64,000 nucleotides of DNA, taken from positions 16,695,501 to 16,759,500 of the forward strand of contig NC_053199.1 in the NCBI RefSeq assembly GCF_905163445.1, in the 5' to 3' direction. A model generated the notes under the pieces. That model made no database searches, was not told where the DNA came from, and saw nothing but the letters and a program-made list of their open reading frames with translations. The DNA comes from Pararge aegeria (taxonomy: Eukaryota; Arthropoda; Insecta; Lepidoptera; Nymphalidae). Made by a program: the position numbers and the translations under genes. Position 1 is the stretch's first letter. Every line of letters begins with the position of its first letter. Below are positions 11,101 to 21,432 of the stretch, piece by piece.

Positions 11101-12052
11101 TGTTTGCTACTGTGATTTCAGGTAAACTTGACGAATTCGTCCTATTTATCAACCAACTTTCGTTTGTAGTTATATGTGTACTGGCTCCCGAGTCAACATA
11201 CCAGTCACATTTATTAAAGTTACCGCTCAGAAAAACAACACTAAATGCATTTGTTTGCTTTTTCTTCTCTTTTTTTTCGTTTCTAAATGGACATTGAGAC
11301 ATGAAATGTCCTGATTGTTTGCATTTGTAGCATGTTATTGTTTTATTATTTCTGTCATTTGAGTTTGACATTGACGTACTCGGTGCATAGATATTCGGAG
11401 TCGGTCCGCCATTTTTGCTATTGCTGCCAACTTTACCAAGTTTCTTTTTCTGCCAACTTCGAGCAATAAGTGCTGAGTTGTCATTTCCATTCACTTCAAC
11501 AGAGCCGCCATTTTCCATATCTAACAATTTTGTTTTTATGGAATCTGCCGTGATCTGGATCCCGGAATGCTCTATTGCCATGATCATTGGCATAAACTTA
11601 TCTGGTAAACCAGCTAGTAATAATGACCCTACCCAATCATCGTTTATAATGAATCCAGTACCGCTTAATCGTTGCGAAGTTTCCACAATCTGCGTAACGT
11701 AACTAGTCATATCTTCACATGTTTCTAGTCTGATGGAGATTAAATGACGTAATAAAGTTATTCTTCTTAAAAATCCCGCGTCATCAAATAGAGCTTTGAG
11801 TTTTGACCATAACTCCTTTGTGGTCTTCGTCTCCTTTATGTGCACAAACAATGATGTGTCAATAGTCAGGATCAATTTTGCGCGTGTTCTGGCATCTGCT
11901 ACTGCCTGTGCTGCATCTGTCGCCGCTGCTTCTTGCTTGAGGTATTTGTCCGTGTCCTCAAGAACTAGCAAGTTCTGTACGGCGAACGCCCAGTCATCAT
12001 AATTTTCACGACCCTTGAGCTTTGGCACACTCGCAATAAGACTTGAGTTCAT
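8117..12052 (-). CDS. Copia Gag-Pol polyprotein (about 1311 aa)
   Basis: A single uninterrupted frame encodes all functions for reverse transcription and integration. Numbering from the first in-frame AUG at 12052: a Gag domain occupies the N-terminal part, then a CX2CX4HX4C zinc knuckle (about 241-254, CYKCKQSGHFMSQC). The protease motif DSGA is near 287. The integrase has an HHCC zinc site (about 416-454) and D480, D543, E579. The reverse transcriptase has YVDD near 998-1001, and RNase H begins near D1162 (DADWASD), followed by CEAEYMAL. The frame is open 12 codons further upstream, but no AUG occurs there; 12052 is preferred because MNSSLIASVPKLKGRENYDDW looks like a Gag N terminus. No frameshift separates Gag from Pol, as in Drosophila copia. 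No stop or missing catalytic residue is seen. Confidence 0.95.
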   Translation of the reverse strand: MNSSLIASVPKLKGRENYDDWAFAVQNLLVLEDTDKYLKQEAAATDAAQAVADARTRAKLILTIDTSLFVHIKETKTTKELWSKLKALFDDAGFLRRITLLRHLISIRLETCEDMTSYVTQIVETSQRLSGTGFIINDDWVGSLLLAGLPDKFMPMIMAIEHSGIQITADSIKTKLLDMENGGSVEVNGNDNSALIARSWQKKKLGKVGSNSKNGGPTPNIYAPSTSMSNSNDRNNKTITCYKCKQSGHFMSQCPFRNEKKEKKKQTNAFSVVFLSGNFNKCDWYVDSGASTHITTNESWLINRTNSSSLPEITVANNMKVPVLCAGDVDVTTSFGYKVTVKNVLCVPTLATNLLSVSELIRNGNSVVFEPNRCLIKNRLGNLVAEAELVNNVYKLILVNETCLLSSSTVDGQTWHRRLGHLNSTAMNKMKQGLVNGMDYSDKFVTSKSSCQICCEGKQSRLPFTKGTRATEILQIVHSDICGPMECKSIGGARYFLLFIDDFTRMTFIYFLKCKSETLTCFKEFKSMVENFQNRKIKILRTDNGCEYCSNDFRDFLKHEGVIHQKSNAYTPEQNGLSERSNRTIVERARCLLFEAELDKKFWAEAANTAVYLKNRSTASGIEKTPYEMWFARKPDLQHLRVYGSPVMVHTPKEKRAKWDRKSRKHILVGYSDNVKGYRIYDPVKNKVTTSRDVIIQEKPKPQETVTVSLESVVKLEPLNKSSSSESDYLDVDEESLESEACGENLNTEQTSSAPQSTEEASDIPHADSTTPFFSEVTEKRQRRKPDRYGIVNMCATATGEDELVYAEAISGPERLMWSQAMAEELQSFQDNQAWEVVDTPSNASVVQCKWVFKKKFDSDNKVSYRARLVAKGFTQKAGIDYQETFSPVIRHSTLRLLFAISVQLGMDITHLDVKTAFLNGHLKESIFMHLPEGFPINNSNKVLKLRKAVYGLKQSSLAWYKRVEEILCKSGFRKCKLEPCVFVKNHSDNKKTIVGLYVDDFLVYSNCKSESDNLIEILSQKFKIKNLGQVRNYLGMRVNINKSTNIITLDQEQYINQLLEKFHMSECHAVETPIECKLNVDKSNVCEQKLPYQKLIGSLMYLAVLTRPDISYSVSYLSQFNNCYSYVHWNCAKRILKYLSQTKTYCLKYSKESAELVGFVDADWASDATDRRSYTGFCFTKSGAVISWESKKQRTVALSSCEAEYMALSEACREAIYLQKLEFEIIGSYTKIIIYNDSQSALKLANNDQSHKRSKHIDVRYHFIREVLRNDIIEARYLSTANMPADLLTKGLPAVKHYKFMKDFGIVNLE

Positions 12053-12140
12053 CTTGATTGATGTCACAAGCGCAAAATAAACTAACAAACTAACAATAAC
12101 TCTTCTAAAAACGCAATAACTTTAATTTACTTTACAAAAT

Positions 12141-12157
12141 CTGAGTAGCCCATAACC
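12141..12157 (-). promoter_or_regulatory. Primer-binding site of the copia element
   Basis: In element orientation ggttatgggctactcag lies directly downstream of the 5' LTR. Its first ten bases agree with the primer-binding site I recall for Drosophila copia, which pairs with an internal part of initiator tRNA-Met rather than the tRNA 3' end. The match is from memory and not computed. Confidence 0.6.
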
Positions 12158-12301
12158 TAATAAAAGTCGTTGGTTGTTGGTTTCATATAGACTGATTTAA
12201 TGCAAGTCATTCATACATAGACAATACACAAACTTTCACCTCAATGTCCATAGATGGCGCTACTTGTATTAATTAACATTATATTTGATAATATTCTAAC
12301 A
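12158..12301 (-). repeat. 5' LTR of the copia element
   Basis: 144 bp, identical by eye to 7847-7990. In element orientation it contains an AT-rich stretch (tatcaaatataatg) early on and attaaa later, which may serve as promoter and polyadenylation elements. That assignment is inference. Confidence 0.9.
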
Positions 12302-12306
12302 CATTA
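12302..12306. repeat. Target-site duplication of the copia element, right
   Basis: catta, matching 7842-7846. Confidence 0.85.
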
Positions 12307-13729
12307 TTTATTTGCACATATTTTGAACTTACTTATATTATTTACTAACGTACATTATTTACTTACATACATTATTTACTTACGTACATTATTTGCTAAC
12401 ATACAGTATGTAGTTACGTATATTATTTACTTACAAATATTATGTACTTACGTATATTATTAACTTACGTACATTATGTTCTTACGTATATTATTTATTA
12501 ACGTACATTATGTACTAAAGTATACTATTTACTTACATACATTATGTACTAACGTTTAATATTTACTTACGTACATTATGTATTTACGTTTATTATTTAC
12601 TTACATTCATTATTTACTTACTTTTATTATTTGCTAACGTACATTATGTACTCAAGTATATTATTTATTAACGTACATTATTTACTAACGTACATTATGT
12701 ACTTACGTTTATTATTTATTAATGTACATAATGTACTCAAGTTTTTTATTTACTTACATACATTATGTACTAACGTATAATATTTACTTACGTATATTAT
12801 TTACAAACGTACATTATTTACTTATATACATTATTTACTTAGGTATATTATTTACTAACGTACAATATGGACTCAAGTATATTATTAACTAACTTACATT
12901 ATTTACTTACATACATTATTTACTTACGTACATGATTTACTTACATACATTATGGACTAACGTTTATTATTTACTAACGTACAATATGAACTCATGTATA
13001 TTATTTACCTACACACATTAGTTACTTACATACATTATTTACTTTGTACATTATTTATTTGCACAAATTTTGTACTTACGTATATTATTTACTAATGTAC
13101 ATTATGTACTTACGTTTATTATTACTAACGTACATTATGTATTTACGTATATTATTTACAAACGTACATTATTTACTTACATACATTATTTACTTACTTT
13201 TATTATTTGCTTACGTACATTATGTACTCAAGTATATTATTTACTTACAGACGTTATGTACTTACGTATATTATTTACTAACGTACATTATGTACTTACG
13301 TTTTTTATTTATTAACGTACATTATGTACTCAAGTTTTTTATTTACTTACATACATTATGTACTAACGTATAATATTTACTTACGTATATTATTTACAAA
13401 CGTACATTATTTACTTATATACATTATTTACTTACGTATATTATTTTCTAACGTACATTATGTACTTACATATATTATTTACTAACGTACAATATGTACT
13501 CAAGTATATTTTTTTCTAACTTACATTATATACTTACATACATTATTTACTTACGTGCATGATTTACTTACATACATTATGGACTAACGTTTATTATTTA
13601 CTTACGTACAATATGAACTCATGTATATTATTTACCTACACACATTAGTTACTTACATACATTATTTACTTACTTTTATTATTTGCTTACGTACATTATG
13701 TACTCAAGTATATTATTTACTTACATACG

Positions 13730-15597
13730 TTATGTACTTACGTATATTATTTACTAACGTACATTATGTACTCAAGTATATTATTTACTTACATACATTA
13801 TGTAATTACGTATATTATTTACTTACGTACATTATGCACTTACGTATATTATTTACAAACGTACATTATTTACTTACGTATATTATTTACTAACGCACAT
13901 TATGTACTCAAGTATATTATTTACTTACATACATTATGTACTAACGTATAATATTTACTTACGTATATTATTTACAAACGTACATTATTTACTTATATAC
14001 ATTATTTACTTACGTATATTATTTTCTAACGTACATTATGTACTTACATATATTATTTACTAACGTACAATATGTACTCAAGTATATTTTTTACTAACTT
14101 ACATTATTTACTTACATACATTATTTACTTACGTGCATGATTTACTTACAAACATTATGGACTAACGTTTATTATTTACTAACGTACAATATGAACTCAT
14201 GTATATTATTTACCTACACACATTAGTTACTTACATACATTATTTACTTTGTACATTATTTATTTGCACAAATTTTGTACTTACGTATATTATTTACTAT
14301 TGTACATTATGTACTTACGTTTATTATTTAGAAACATATATTATGTACTCAAGTATATTATTTACTTACATACATTATGTACTAACGTATAATATTTACT
14401 AACGTACATTATGTATTTACGTATATTATTTACAAACGTACTTTATTTACTTACATACATTATTTACTTACGTATATTATTTACTTACGTACATTATGTA
14501 CTTACGTTTATTATTTACTAACGTACAATATGTACTCAAGTATATTATTTACTAACTTACATTATTTACTTACATACATTATTTACTTACGTACATTACG
14601 TATTTACGAATATTATTTACAAACGTAAATTATTTACTTACATACATTATTTACTTACTTTTATTATTTGCTAACGTACATTATGTACTCAAGTATATTA
14701 TTTATTAACGTACATTATGTACTTACGTATATTATTTACTAACGTTCATTATGTACTTACGTTTATTATTTATTAACGTACATTATGTACTCAAGTATAT
14801 TATTTACTTACATACATTTTGTACTAACGTACATTATGTATTTACGTATATTATTTACTAACGTACATTATTTACTTATATACATTATTTACTTAAGTAT
14901 ATTATATACTTACGTACATTATGTACTTACATATATTATTTACAAACGAACATTATTTACTAACGCACATTATTTACTTACATACATGATTTACTTACGT
15001 AATTAATTTACTAACATGCATTATTTACTTACATACATTATTTACTTACGTACATTATTTACTTACATACATTTTGTACTTACGTATATTATTTACTTAC
15101 GTACATTATGTACTTACGTTTATTATTTACTAACGTACAATATGTACTCAAGTATATTATTTACTAACGTACATTATGTATTTACGTATATTATTTACAA
15201 ACGTACATTATTTACTTATATACATTATTTATTACGTATATTATTTACTTACGTACATTATGTACTTACATATATTATTTACAAACGTACATTATTTACT
15301 TATATACATTATTTACTTACGCACATTATTTACTTACATACATGATTTACTTACGTAATTTATTTACTAACATGCATTATTTACTTACATACATAATTTA
15401 CTAACGTACATTATTTACTAACATACATTACGTAATAACATACATTACGTACTTACGTATATTATTTACTTACGTACATTATGTACTTACATATATTATT
15501 TATTAACGTACATTATGTGTTCAAGTATATTATTTACTTACGTACATTATGTACTTACTTATATTATTTACTAACGTACATTATGTACTTACGTACA
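13730..15597 (+). repeat. Higher-order duplication in the satellite, copy 1
   Basis: Positions 13766, 14199, 14785 and 15016 each have counterparts 2803 bp downstream with the same order of variant units and only scattered substitutions. The copy continues beyond 15597 into the sequence that follows the gypsy insertion (22917-23396), so the duplicated segment is longer than either continuous block. Confidence 0.85.
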
Positions 15598-16532
15598 TTA
15601 CGTATTTACGAATATTATTTACAAAAGTAAATTATTTGCTTACATACATTATTTACTTACGTATATTATTTACTAACGTACATAATGTACTAAAGTATAT
15701 TATTTACTTACATACATTATGTACTTACGTATATTATTTACTAACGTTCATTATGTACTAACGTTTATTATTTATTAACGTACATTATGTACTCAAGTAT
15801 ATTATTTAAATACATACATTATGTACTAACGTATAATATTTACTAACGTACATTATGTATTTACATATATTATTTACAAACGTACATTATTTACTAATAT
15901 ACATTATTTACTTACGTATATTATTTACTTACGTACATTATGTACTTACATATATTATTTACAAACGTACATTATTTACTTATATACATTATTTACTTAC
16001 GCACATTATTTACTTACATACATGATTTACTTTCGTAATTTATTTACTAACATGCATTATTTACTTACATACATTATTTACTAACGTACATTATTTACTA
16101 ACATACATTACGTACTAACATACATTACGTACTTACGTATATTATTTACTTACGTACATTATGTACTTACATATATTATTTATTAACGTACATTATGTGT
16201 TCAAGTATATTATTTACTTACGTACATTATGTACTTACTTATATTATTTACTAACGTACATTATGTACTTACGTTTATTATTTACTAAGGTACATTATGT
16301 ACTCAAGTATATTATTTACTTACATACATTATGTACTTACGTATATTATTGACTAACGTACATTATGTACTTACGTTTAATATTTACAAACGTACATTAT
16401 TTACTTACGTATATTATTTACTAACGCACATTATGTACTCAAGTATATTATTTACTTACATACATAATGTAATTACGCTTATTATTTACTAACGTACAAT
16501 ATGTACTTAAGTATATTATTTACTAACTAACG

Positions 16533-18400
16533 TTATTTACTTACATACATCATTTACTTACGTACATTATGTACTCAAGTATATTATTTACTTACATATA
16601 TTATGTAATTACGTATATTATTTACTTACGTACATTATGTACTTACGTATATTATTTACAAACGTACATTATTTACTTACTTATATTATTTACTAACGCA
16701 CATTATGTACTCAAGTATATTATTTACTTACATACATTATGTACTAACGTATAATATTTACTTACGTATATTGTTTACAAACGTACATTATTTACTTATA
16801 TACATTATTTACTTACGTATATGATTTTCTAACGTACATTATGTACTTACATATATTATTTACTAACGTACAATATGTACTCAAGTATATTTTTTACTAA
16901 CTTTCATTATTTACTTACATACATTATTTACTTACGTGCATGATTTACTTACATACATTATGGACTAACGTTTATTATTTACTAACGTACAATATGAACT
17001 CATGTATATTATTTACCTACACACATTAGTTACTTACATACATTATTTACTTTGTACATTATTTATTTGCACAAATTTTGTACTTACGTATATTATTTAC
17101 TATTGTACATTATGTACTTACGTTTATTATTTAGAAACATATATTATGTACTCAAGTATATTATTTACTTACATACATTATGTACTAACGTATAATATTT
17201 ACTAACGTACATTATGTATTTACGTATATTATTTACAAACGTACTTTATTTACTTACATACATTATTTACTTACGTATATTATTTACTTACGTACATTAT
17301 GTACTTACGTTTATTATTTACTAACGTACAATATGTACTCAAGTATATTATTAACTAACTTACATTATTTACTTACATACATTATTTACTTACGTACATT
17401 ACGTATTTACGAATATTATTTACAAACGTAAATTATTTACTTACATACATTATTTACTTACTTTTATTATTTACTAACGTACATTATGTACTCAAGTATA
17501 TTATTTATTAACGTAAATTATGTACTTACGTATATTATTTACTAACGTTCATTATGTACTTACGTTTATTATTTATTAACGTACATTATGTACTCAAGTA
17601 TATTATTTACTTACATACATTTTGTAATAAAGTACATTATATATTTACGTATATTATTTACAAACGTACATTATTTACTTATATACATTATTTACTTAAG
17701 TATATTATTTACTTACGTACATTATGTACTTACATATATAATTTACAAACGAACATTATTTACTAACGCACATTATTTACTTACATACATGATTTACTTA
17801 CGTTATTAATTTACTAACATGCATTATTTACTTACATACATTATTTACTTACGTACATTATTTACTTACATACATTTTGTACTTACGTATATTATTTACT
17901 TACGTACATTATGTACTTACGTTTATTATTTACTAACGTACAATATGTACTCAAGTATATTATTTATTAACGTACATTATGTATTTACGTATATTATTTA
18001 CAAACGTACATGATTTACTAATATACATTATTTACTTACGTATATAATTTACTTACGTACATTATGTACTTACATATATTATTTACAAACGTACATTATT
18101 TACTTATATACATTATTTACTTACTTACATTATTTACTTACATACATGATTTACTTACGTAATTTATTTACTAACATGCATTATTTACTTACATACATTA
18201 TTTACTAACGTACATTATTTACTAACATACATTACGTACTAACATACATTACGTACTTACGTATATTATTTACTTACGTACATTATGTACTTACATATAT
18301 TATTTATTAACGTACATTATGTGTTCAAGTATATTATTTACTTACGTACATTATGTACTTACTTATATTATTTACTAACGTACATTACGTACTTACGTAC
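16533..18400 (+). repeat. Higher-order duplication in the satellite, copy 2
   Basis: Paralogue of 13730-15597. It is cut at 18400 by the gypsy insertion and resumes at 22917, where it matches 15597 onward as far as about 16078. Confidence 0.85.
18396..18400. repeat. Target-site duplication of the gypsy element, left
   Basis: cgtac next to the LTR, repeated at 22912-22916. The uninterrupted paralogue near 15590-15605 (acttacgtacattacg) has it once. Confidence 0.9.
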
Positions 18401-18515
18401 TGTTGTGTATTAAAACCACGAGATCCAGATACTGAACTGATTTATTGGTCACTTATACTGACATACCCACATGGTGCAGTCATTACAAAACTACCTACAT
18501 ATTTCATACACATCA
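18401..18515 (-). repeat. 3' LTR of the gypsy element
   Basis: 115 bp, starting tgatgtg and ending cacaaca in element orientation (canonical TG...CA). By eye it is identical to 22797-22911. Confidence 0.92.
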
Positions 18516-18528
18516 TTGTCCCCCTCTT
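18516..18528 (-). promoter_or_regulatory. Polypurine tract of the gypsy element
   Basis: In element orientation aagagggggacaa directly precedes the 3' LTR. Confidence 0.75.
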
Positions 18529-18718
18529 ATATAAATAATATACATGATCTTATATAAATAATATACATGATGATTACTTAGACTAACATTATGATTATTA
18601 GATACACATAATTTTGATTAGTAAGTGATTATACGGTACACAATACGGAATAGGTATACAAATAACACAATTAGATTTCTATCACAGTCTACTAGACATT
18701 ATAATAACATAATAGAAG

Positions 18719-21091
18719 CTACTCTTTTCTTTTTATCTTTTTAACACATTCTAGTGCAGCTTCCCGACGCGGACGCATACTATCCTCAGTTTCTTCCAGC
18801 CCAGGAAGTTTAGTTTCTTCACATTCCACACTATTAGAAACTAAACCTCCTCCAATATCAGCCAAACCAACTTCCAATTGTTCTGTTTCCACAGGCTTAT
18901 TAGTCATTGAGCTGGGAGTATCTTCACCAATAGGAGCCACTAGAGCTAGCGAATGCCGAGACTTGCGTTTGTCTGTTAGGATTTGATCGATATGGCGTTT
19001 CTGTATCCGGCCATCCTTAGCCTTAACTACATAGGACACAGGACTTTTACGCTCTAGTACTTCACCCTCCGCCCATTTAGAACTATTTCTAGCATAATCC
19101 CGTATGAGCACCGCGTCGCCGGGCCGCGCCTCGCGCAACGCGTGCGGCGGCGCGGTGCGGCGCTCGGCCGCCTGCTGCGCGGCGCGCACGCGCTCGGCGG
19201 CGTCGGGCCGCAGTAGGTCAAGGCGGCCGCGCAGCCGCCGACCGAACATAGCCACGGCGGGCTCTCGCCCCGTGGTGCTGTGCTCCGTATTTCGATACGT
19301 AAAAAGAAATCTACTGAGCGCAGTTAAGTCATCCATTTTCTCAACAACAGCTTTTTTAAGAACTCTTTTTATAGTACGTACCGAATTTTCAGCGGCCCCG
19401 TTACTACTAGGGTGATATGGGGCTATGAGGTTATGTTTGATACCGTTTTGTTTAAGATACAAACCGAACTCCGCTGACGACATCGGCGGGCCATTGTCAC
19501 TTTGTATAATTTTTGGGAGCCCGAACCTAGCGAATAGTTGCCTCAAACGACCTATAACGACTGCTGCGGATATGGTCTGCAACTTTTCGACCTCGATCCA
19601 TTTGGAATGAGCATCTACGATAACTAAGTAATACGTGTTATTGAACGGTCCCAAGAAGTCGATATTCAAACGCGACCACGGCTCGGCGGGCCAGGGCCAC
19701 GAGTGCAGCGGCGCGGCGGGCGGCGCGGGGCGCTGCGACACGCACGCCGTGCACTGCGCCGACACGCGCTCAATGTCGGCGTCTAAGCCGTCCCAGTACA
19801 CATAGTTACGAGCGATTTGTTTCATTTTAACTATACCGGGATGTCCGTCGTGTATCTCTTTTAGTACCATCTGGCGTAACTTTTTAGGAATTATCATTCT
19901 ATACCCCCAAATTAAACAACCTTGATCGATATATAAATTATCTTTTCTATTAAAATAAGGTTTTTCCAATTCAGATGTAACTTTAGTCGGCCAACCGAAC
20001 ATTACGTAGCCGTAGATTCTACTTAATAAAGGATCTTTCGCGATCTCAGTCTTGATTTCTTTAAAACTGACAGGAAAATTTTCTTGAATAAAATTAAGAT
20101 AGCTACATCTTTCCGTCTCGCTCTTGACTCGACCGCTAGTCGAGCTCAAGGGGAGTCGAGAGAGCGCATCGGCCTGGCAGTTTTCAATAGACCTAACGAA
20201 CTCAATTTCGAAATCGTACGCACATAATTTGACCGCGTATCTCTGTAAGCGACTCGCCGCAGTCAACGGGATGCCCCGATTCTTCCCAAATATGTAACTC
20301 AGAGCGCGGTGATCGCTGCGCAAAATGAAATGCCGCCCGTATAGGTACTGGTGGTGTTTCGTCACACCGAACACAATGGCGAGCGCTTCCTTATCTATTT
20401 GCGCATAGTTGCGCTCCGCGGGCGCGAGCGTGCGGGACGCGCAGCACACCGGCCGCTCGGCGCCGTCCGCGCCGCGCTGCAGCAGCACTGCGCCCAAGCC
20501 GTACGGGCTACTGTCGACCGCCAGTATGAGCGGCAGGTTCGGGTCGTAATGCGCCAGCACCGGGGAACTACTCAATACCTTTTTTATCTTAATAAAGGCG
20601 TTCATACACTTTTCATCCCAATTCCACTTTACATTTTTTTTTAAAAGGTTATACATCGGATTTAAAATATCACTCATATTTTTACAAAACTTTGCATAAA
20701 AGTTAACTAAGCCCATGAAGCTTTTTAATTGTGATACATTAGTTGGAGGCGGTGCTGCAACAATAGCTTCAATTTTTTTATCGTCTGTATGCAAACCGAA
20801 TTTATCTATTTTATAGCCCAAATAAGTAACGCTGTCTTTAAAAAATTTACATTTAGACCAATTTATTCTTAAACCATTTTCTTTCAGTCGTTGTAACACC
20901 GCCTTTAAATTACTTAAATGTGTGCTTTTATCTTTACCCGTTACACAAATATCGTCAGCAAATACTGCCGTTGAGGGCAATCCGCTCAACGTTTCTTCCA
21001 TAATTTTCTGAAAATTTTCAGGTATACATTTGATGCCAAAAGGAACGCGCCTATAAACAAAAGTGCCCATGTGAGTCGTGATTGCCGTCAT
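18719..21091 (-). CDS. Gypsy Pol: reverse transcriptase, RNase H, integrase
   Basis: The frame is open from the palindrome near 21395 down to 18719. 21091 is only the first internal AUG, so the real coding segment starts about 100 codons earlier, with RT-like sequence such as SDYGTPIVPVVK and RICGDYK. Numbering from that AUG: RT catalytic FADD at 44-47; RNase H with D193, E235, D260 and a QADALSR motif near 306; integrase zinc site near 414-450 (HDGHPG... CTAC), then D478, D532 and E568. The C-terminal 170 residues form a basic chromatin- or DNA-binding tail without a chromodomain that I can recognise. Two parts are strongly GC-rich (19100-19260 and 20400-20560), unlike the AT-rich remainder. 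All catalytic residues look intact. The defect lies upstream, where the Gag-protease frame no longer connects. Confidence 0.9.
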   Translation of the reverse strand: MTAITTHMGTFVYRRVPFGIKCIPENFQKIMEETLSGLPSTAVFADDICVTGKDKSTHLSNLKAVLQRLKENGLRINWSKCKFFKDSVTYLGYKIDKFGLHTDDKKIEAIVAAPPPTNVSQLKSFMGLVNFYAKFCKNMSDILNPMYNLLKKNVKWNWDEKCMNAFIKIKKVLSSSPVLAHYDPNLPLILAVDSSPYGLGAVLLQRGADGAERPVCCASRTLAPAERNYAQIDKEALAIVFGVTKHHQYLYGRHFILRSDHRALSYIFGKNRGIPLTAASRLQRYAVKLCAYDFEIEFVRSIENCQADALSRLPLSSTSGRVKSETERCSYLNFIQENFPVSFKEIKTEIAKDPLLSRIYGYVMFGWPTKVTSELEKPYFNRKDNLYIDQGCLIWGYRMIIPKKLRQMVLKEIHDGHPGIVKMKQIARNYVYWDGLDADIERVSAQCTACVSQRPAPPAAPLHSWPWPAEPWSRLNIDFLGPFNNTYYLVIVDAHSKWIEVEKLQTISAAVVIGRLRQLFARFGLPKIIQSDNGPPMSSAEFGLYLKQNGIKHNLIAPYHPSSNGAAENSVRTIKRVLKKAVVEKMDDLTALSRFLFTYRNTEHSTTGREPAVAMFGRRLRGRLDLLRPDAAERVRAAQQAAERRTAPPHALREARPGDAVLIRDYARNSSKWAEGEVLERKSPVSYVVKAKDGRIQKRHIDQILTDKRKSRHSLALVAPIGEDTPSSMTNKPVETEQLEVGLADIGGGLVSNSVECEETKLPGLEETEDSMRPRREAALECVKKIKRKE

Positions 21092-21381
21092 CGGTTGTGA
21101 TTCGTCTTCTAGAACACACTGCTGAAAAGCATTAGACAGATCGAGCTTAGTGTACTGCTCACCTCCACCCAGTGCGGCGAATAGGTCCTCGATCCGAGGC
21201 AGCGGGTAATGAAAATCTTTAAGACGCGGATTTAAAGTGATTTTATAATCACCACAAATACGAATCGAACCATTTGATTTGACAACCGGGACTATAGGTG
21301 TCCCGTAGTCAGATCTGTCTACTTTGTAAATAACACCCTCCCGCTGTAAGCGATCGAGTTCGCGCGCAACCGGCTCCCGAA

Positions 21382-21432
21382 GTTTGTTAAGGCGCGTGCG
21401 CTGCCGCTAGCAGCGCACGCGCCTTAACAAAC
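21382..21432. repeat. Perfect 23-bp fold-back palindrome at the Gag/Pol frame break
   Basis: Arms at 21382-21404 and 21410-21432 are exact reverse complements with a 5-base spacer (cgcta). The first ORF reads normally through TPVFVKARAL, then enters the palindrome and stops at 21387. Downstream, normal RT sequence resumes in another frame (LREPVARELDRL). In related elements only about three residues separate these parts, so one arm looks like an inverted copy of the other that replaced a few codons. Confidence 0.9.

Larger units (their letters stand above)
7847..12301 (-). mobile_element. Complete Ty1/copia LTR retrotransposon, 4455 bp
   Basis: Two 144-bp LTRs that I read as identical (7847-7990 and 12158-12301), a primer-binding site, one long Gag-Pol frame, a polypurine tract and a 5-bp target duplication. 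Domain order is Gag, zinc knuckle, protease, integrase, reverse transcriptase, RNase H; integrase before RT defines the copia superfamily. It sits in the 17-bp satellite. Identical LTRs and an unbroken frame indicate a very recent insertion that may be competent for transposition. Confidence 0.95.
12302..18400 (+). repeat. 17-bp minisatellite array, block 5
   Basis: The longest uninterrupted block, about 6.1 kb of 17-bp units (acttacgtacattatgt-like). It has higher-order structure: 13730-15597 recurs at 16533-18400 with a constant offset of 2803 bp, and about 15260-15590 recurs at about 15935-16270 with an offset near 674 bp. Recognisable variant units (gtgttcaagtatatt, aactcatgtatatt, gcacaaattttgtac) mark the duplicated segments. 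The open frames inside are periodic 17-residue translations, not genes. Confidence 0.95.

Noticed and set aside
9960..12002. Plus-strand frames across the copia element
   Set aside because: Antisense shadows of the Gag-Pol ORF with no domain features.
12053..12088. Upstream extension of the copia frame by 12 codons
   Set aside because: The extension starts at a TTG codon. The first AUG at 12052 gives a typical Gag N terminus.
12302..18400. CRISPR array
   Set aside because: Units are contiguous 17-bp tandem copies without unique spacers, there are no cas genes, and the context is eukaryotic.
19104..19415. Plus-strand arginine/alanine-rich frame
   Set aside because: It is antisense to the gypsy integrase in a GC-rich stretch; GC-rich DNA leaves several frames open. 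The frames at 20351-20644 and 22001-22293 are rejected for the same reason.
21091..21387. Programmed ribosomal frameshift joining the gypsy Gag and Pol frames
   Set aside because: The frame change lies within RT, after the protease, not at a Gag-Pol boundary. It coincides with a perfect fold-back and no slippery heptamer is seen.
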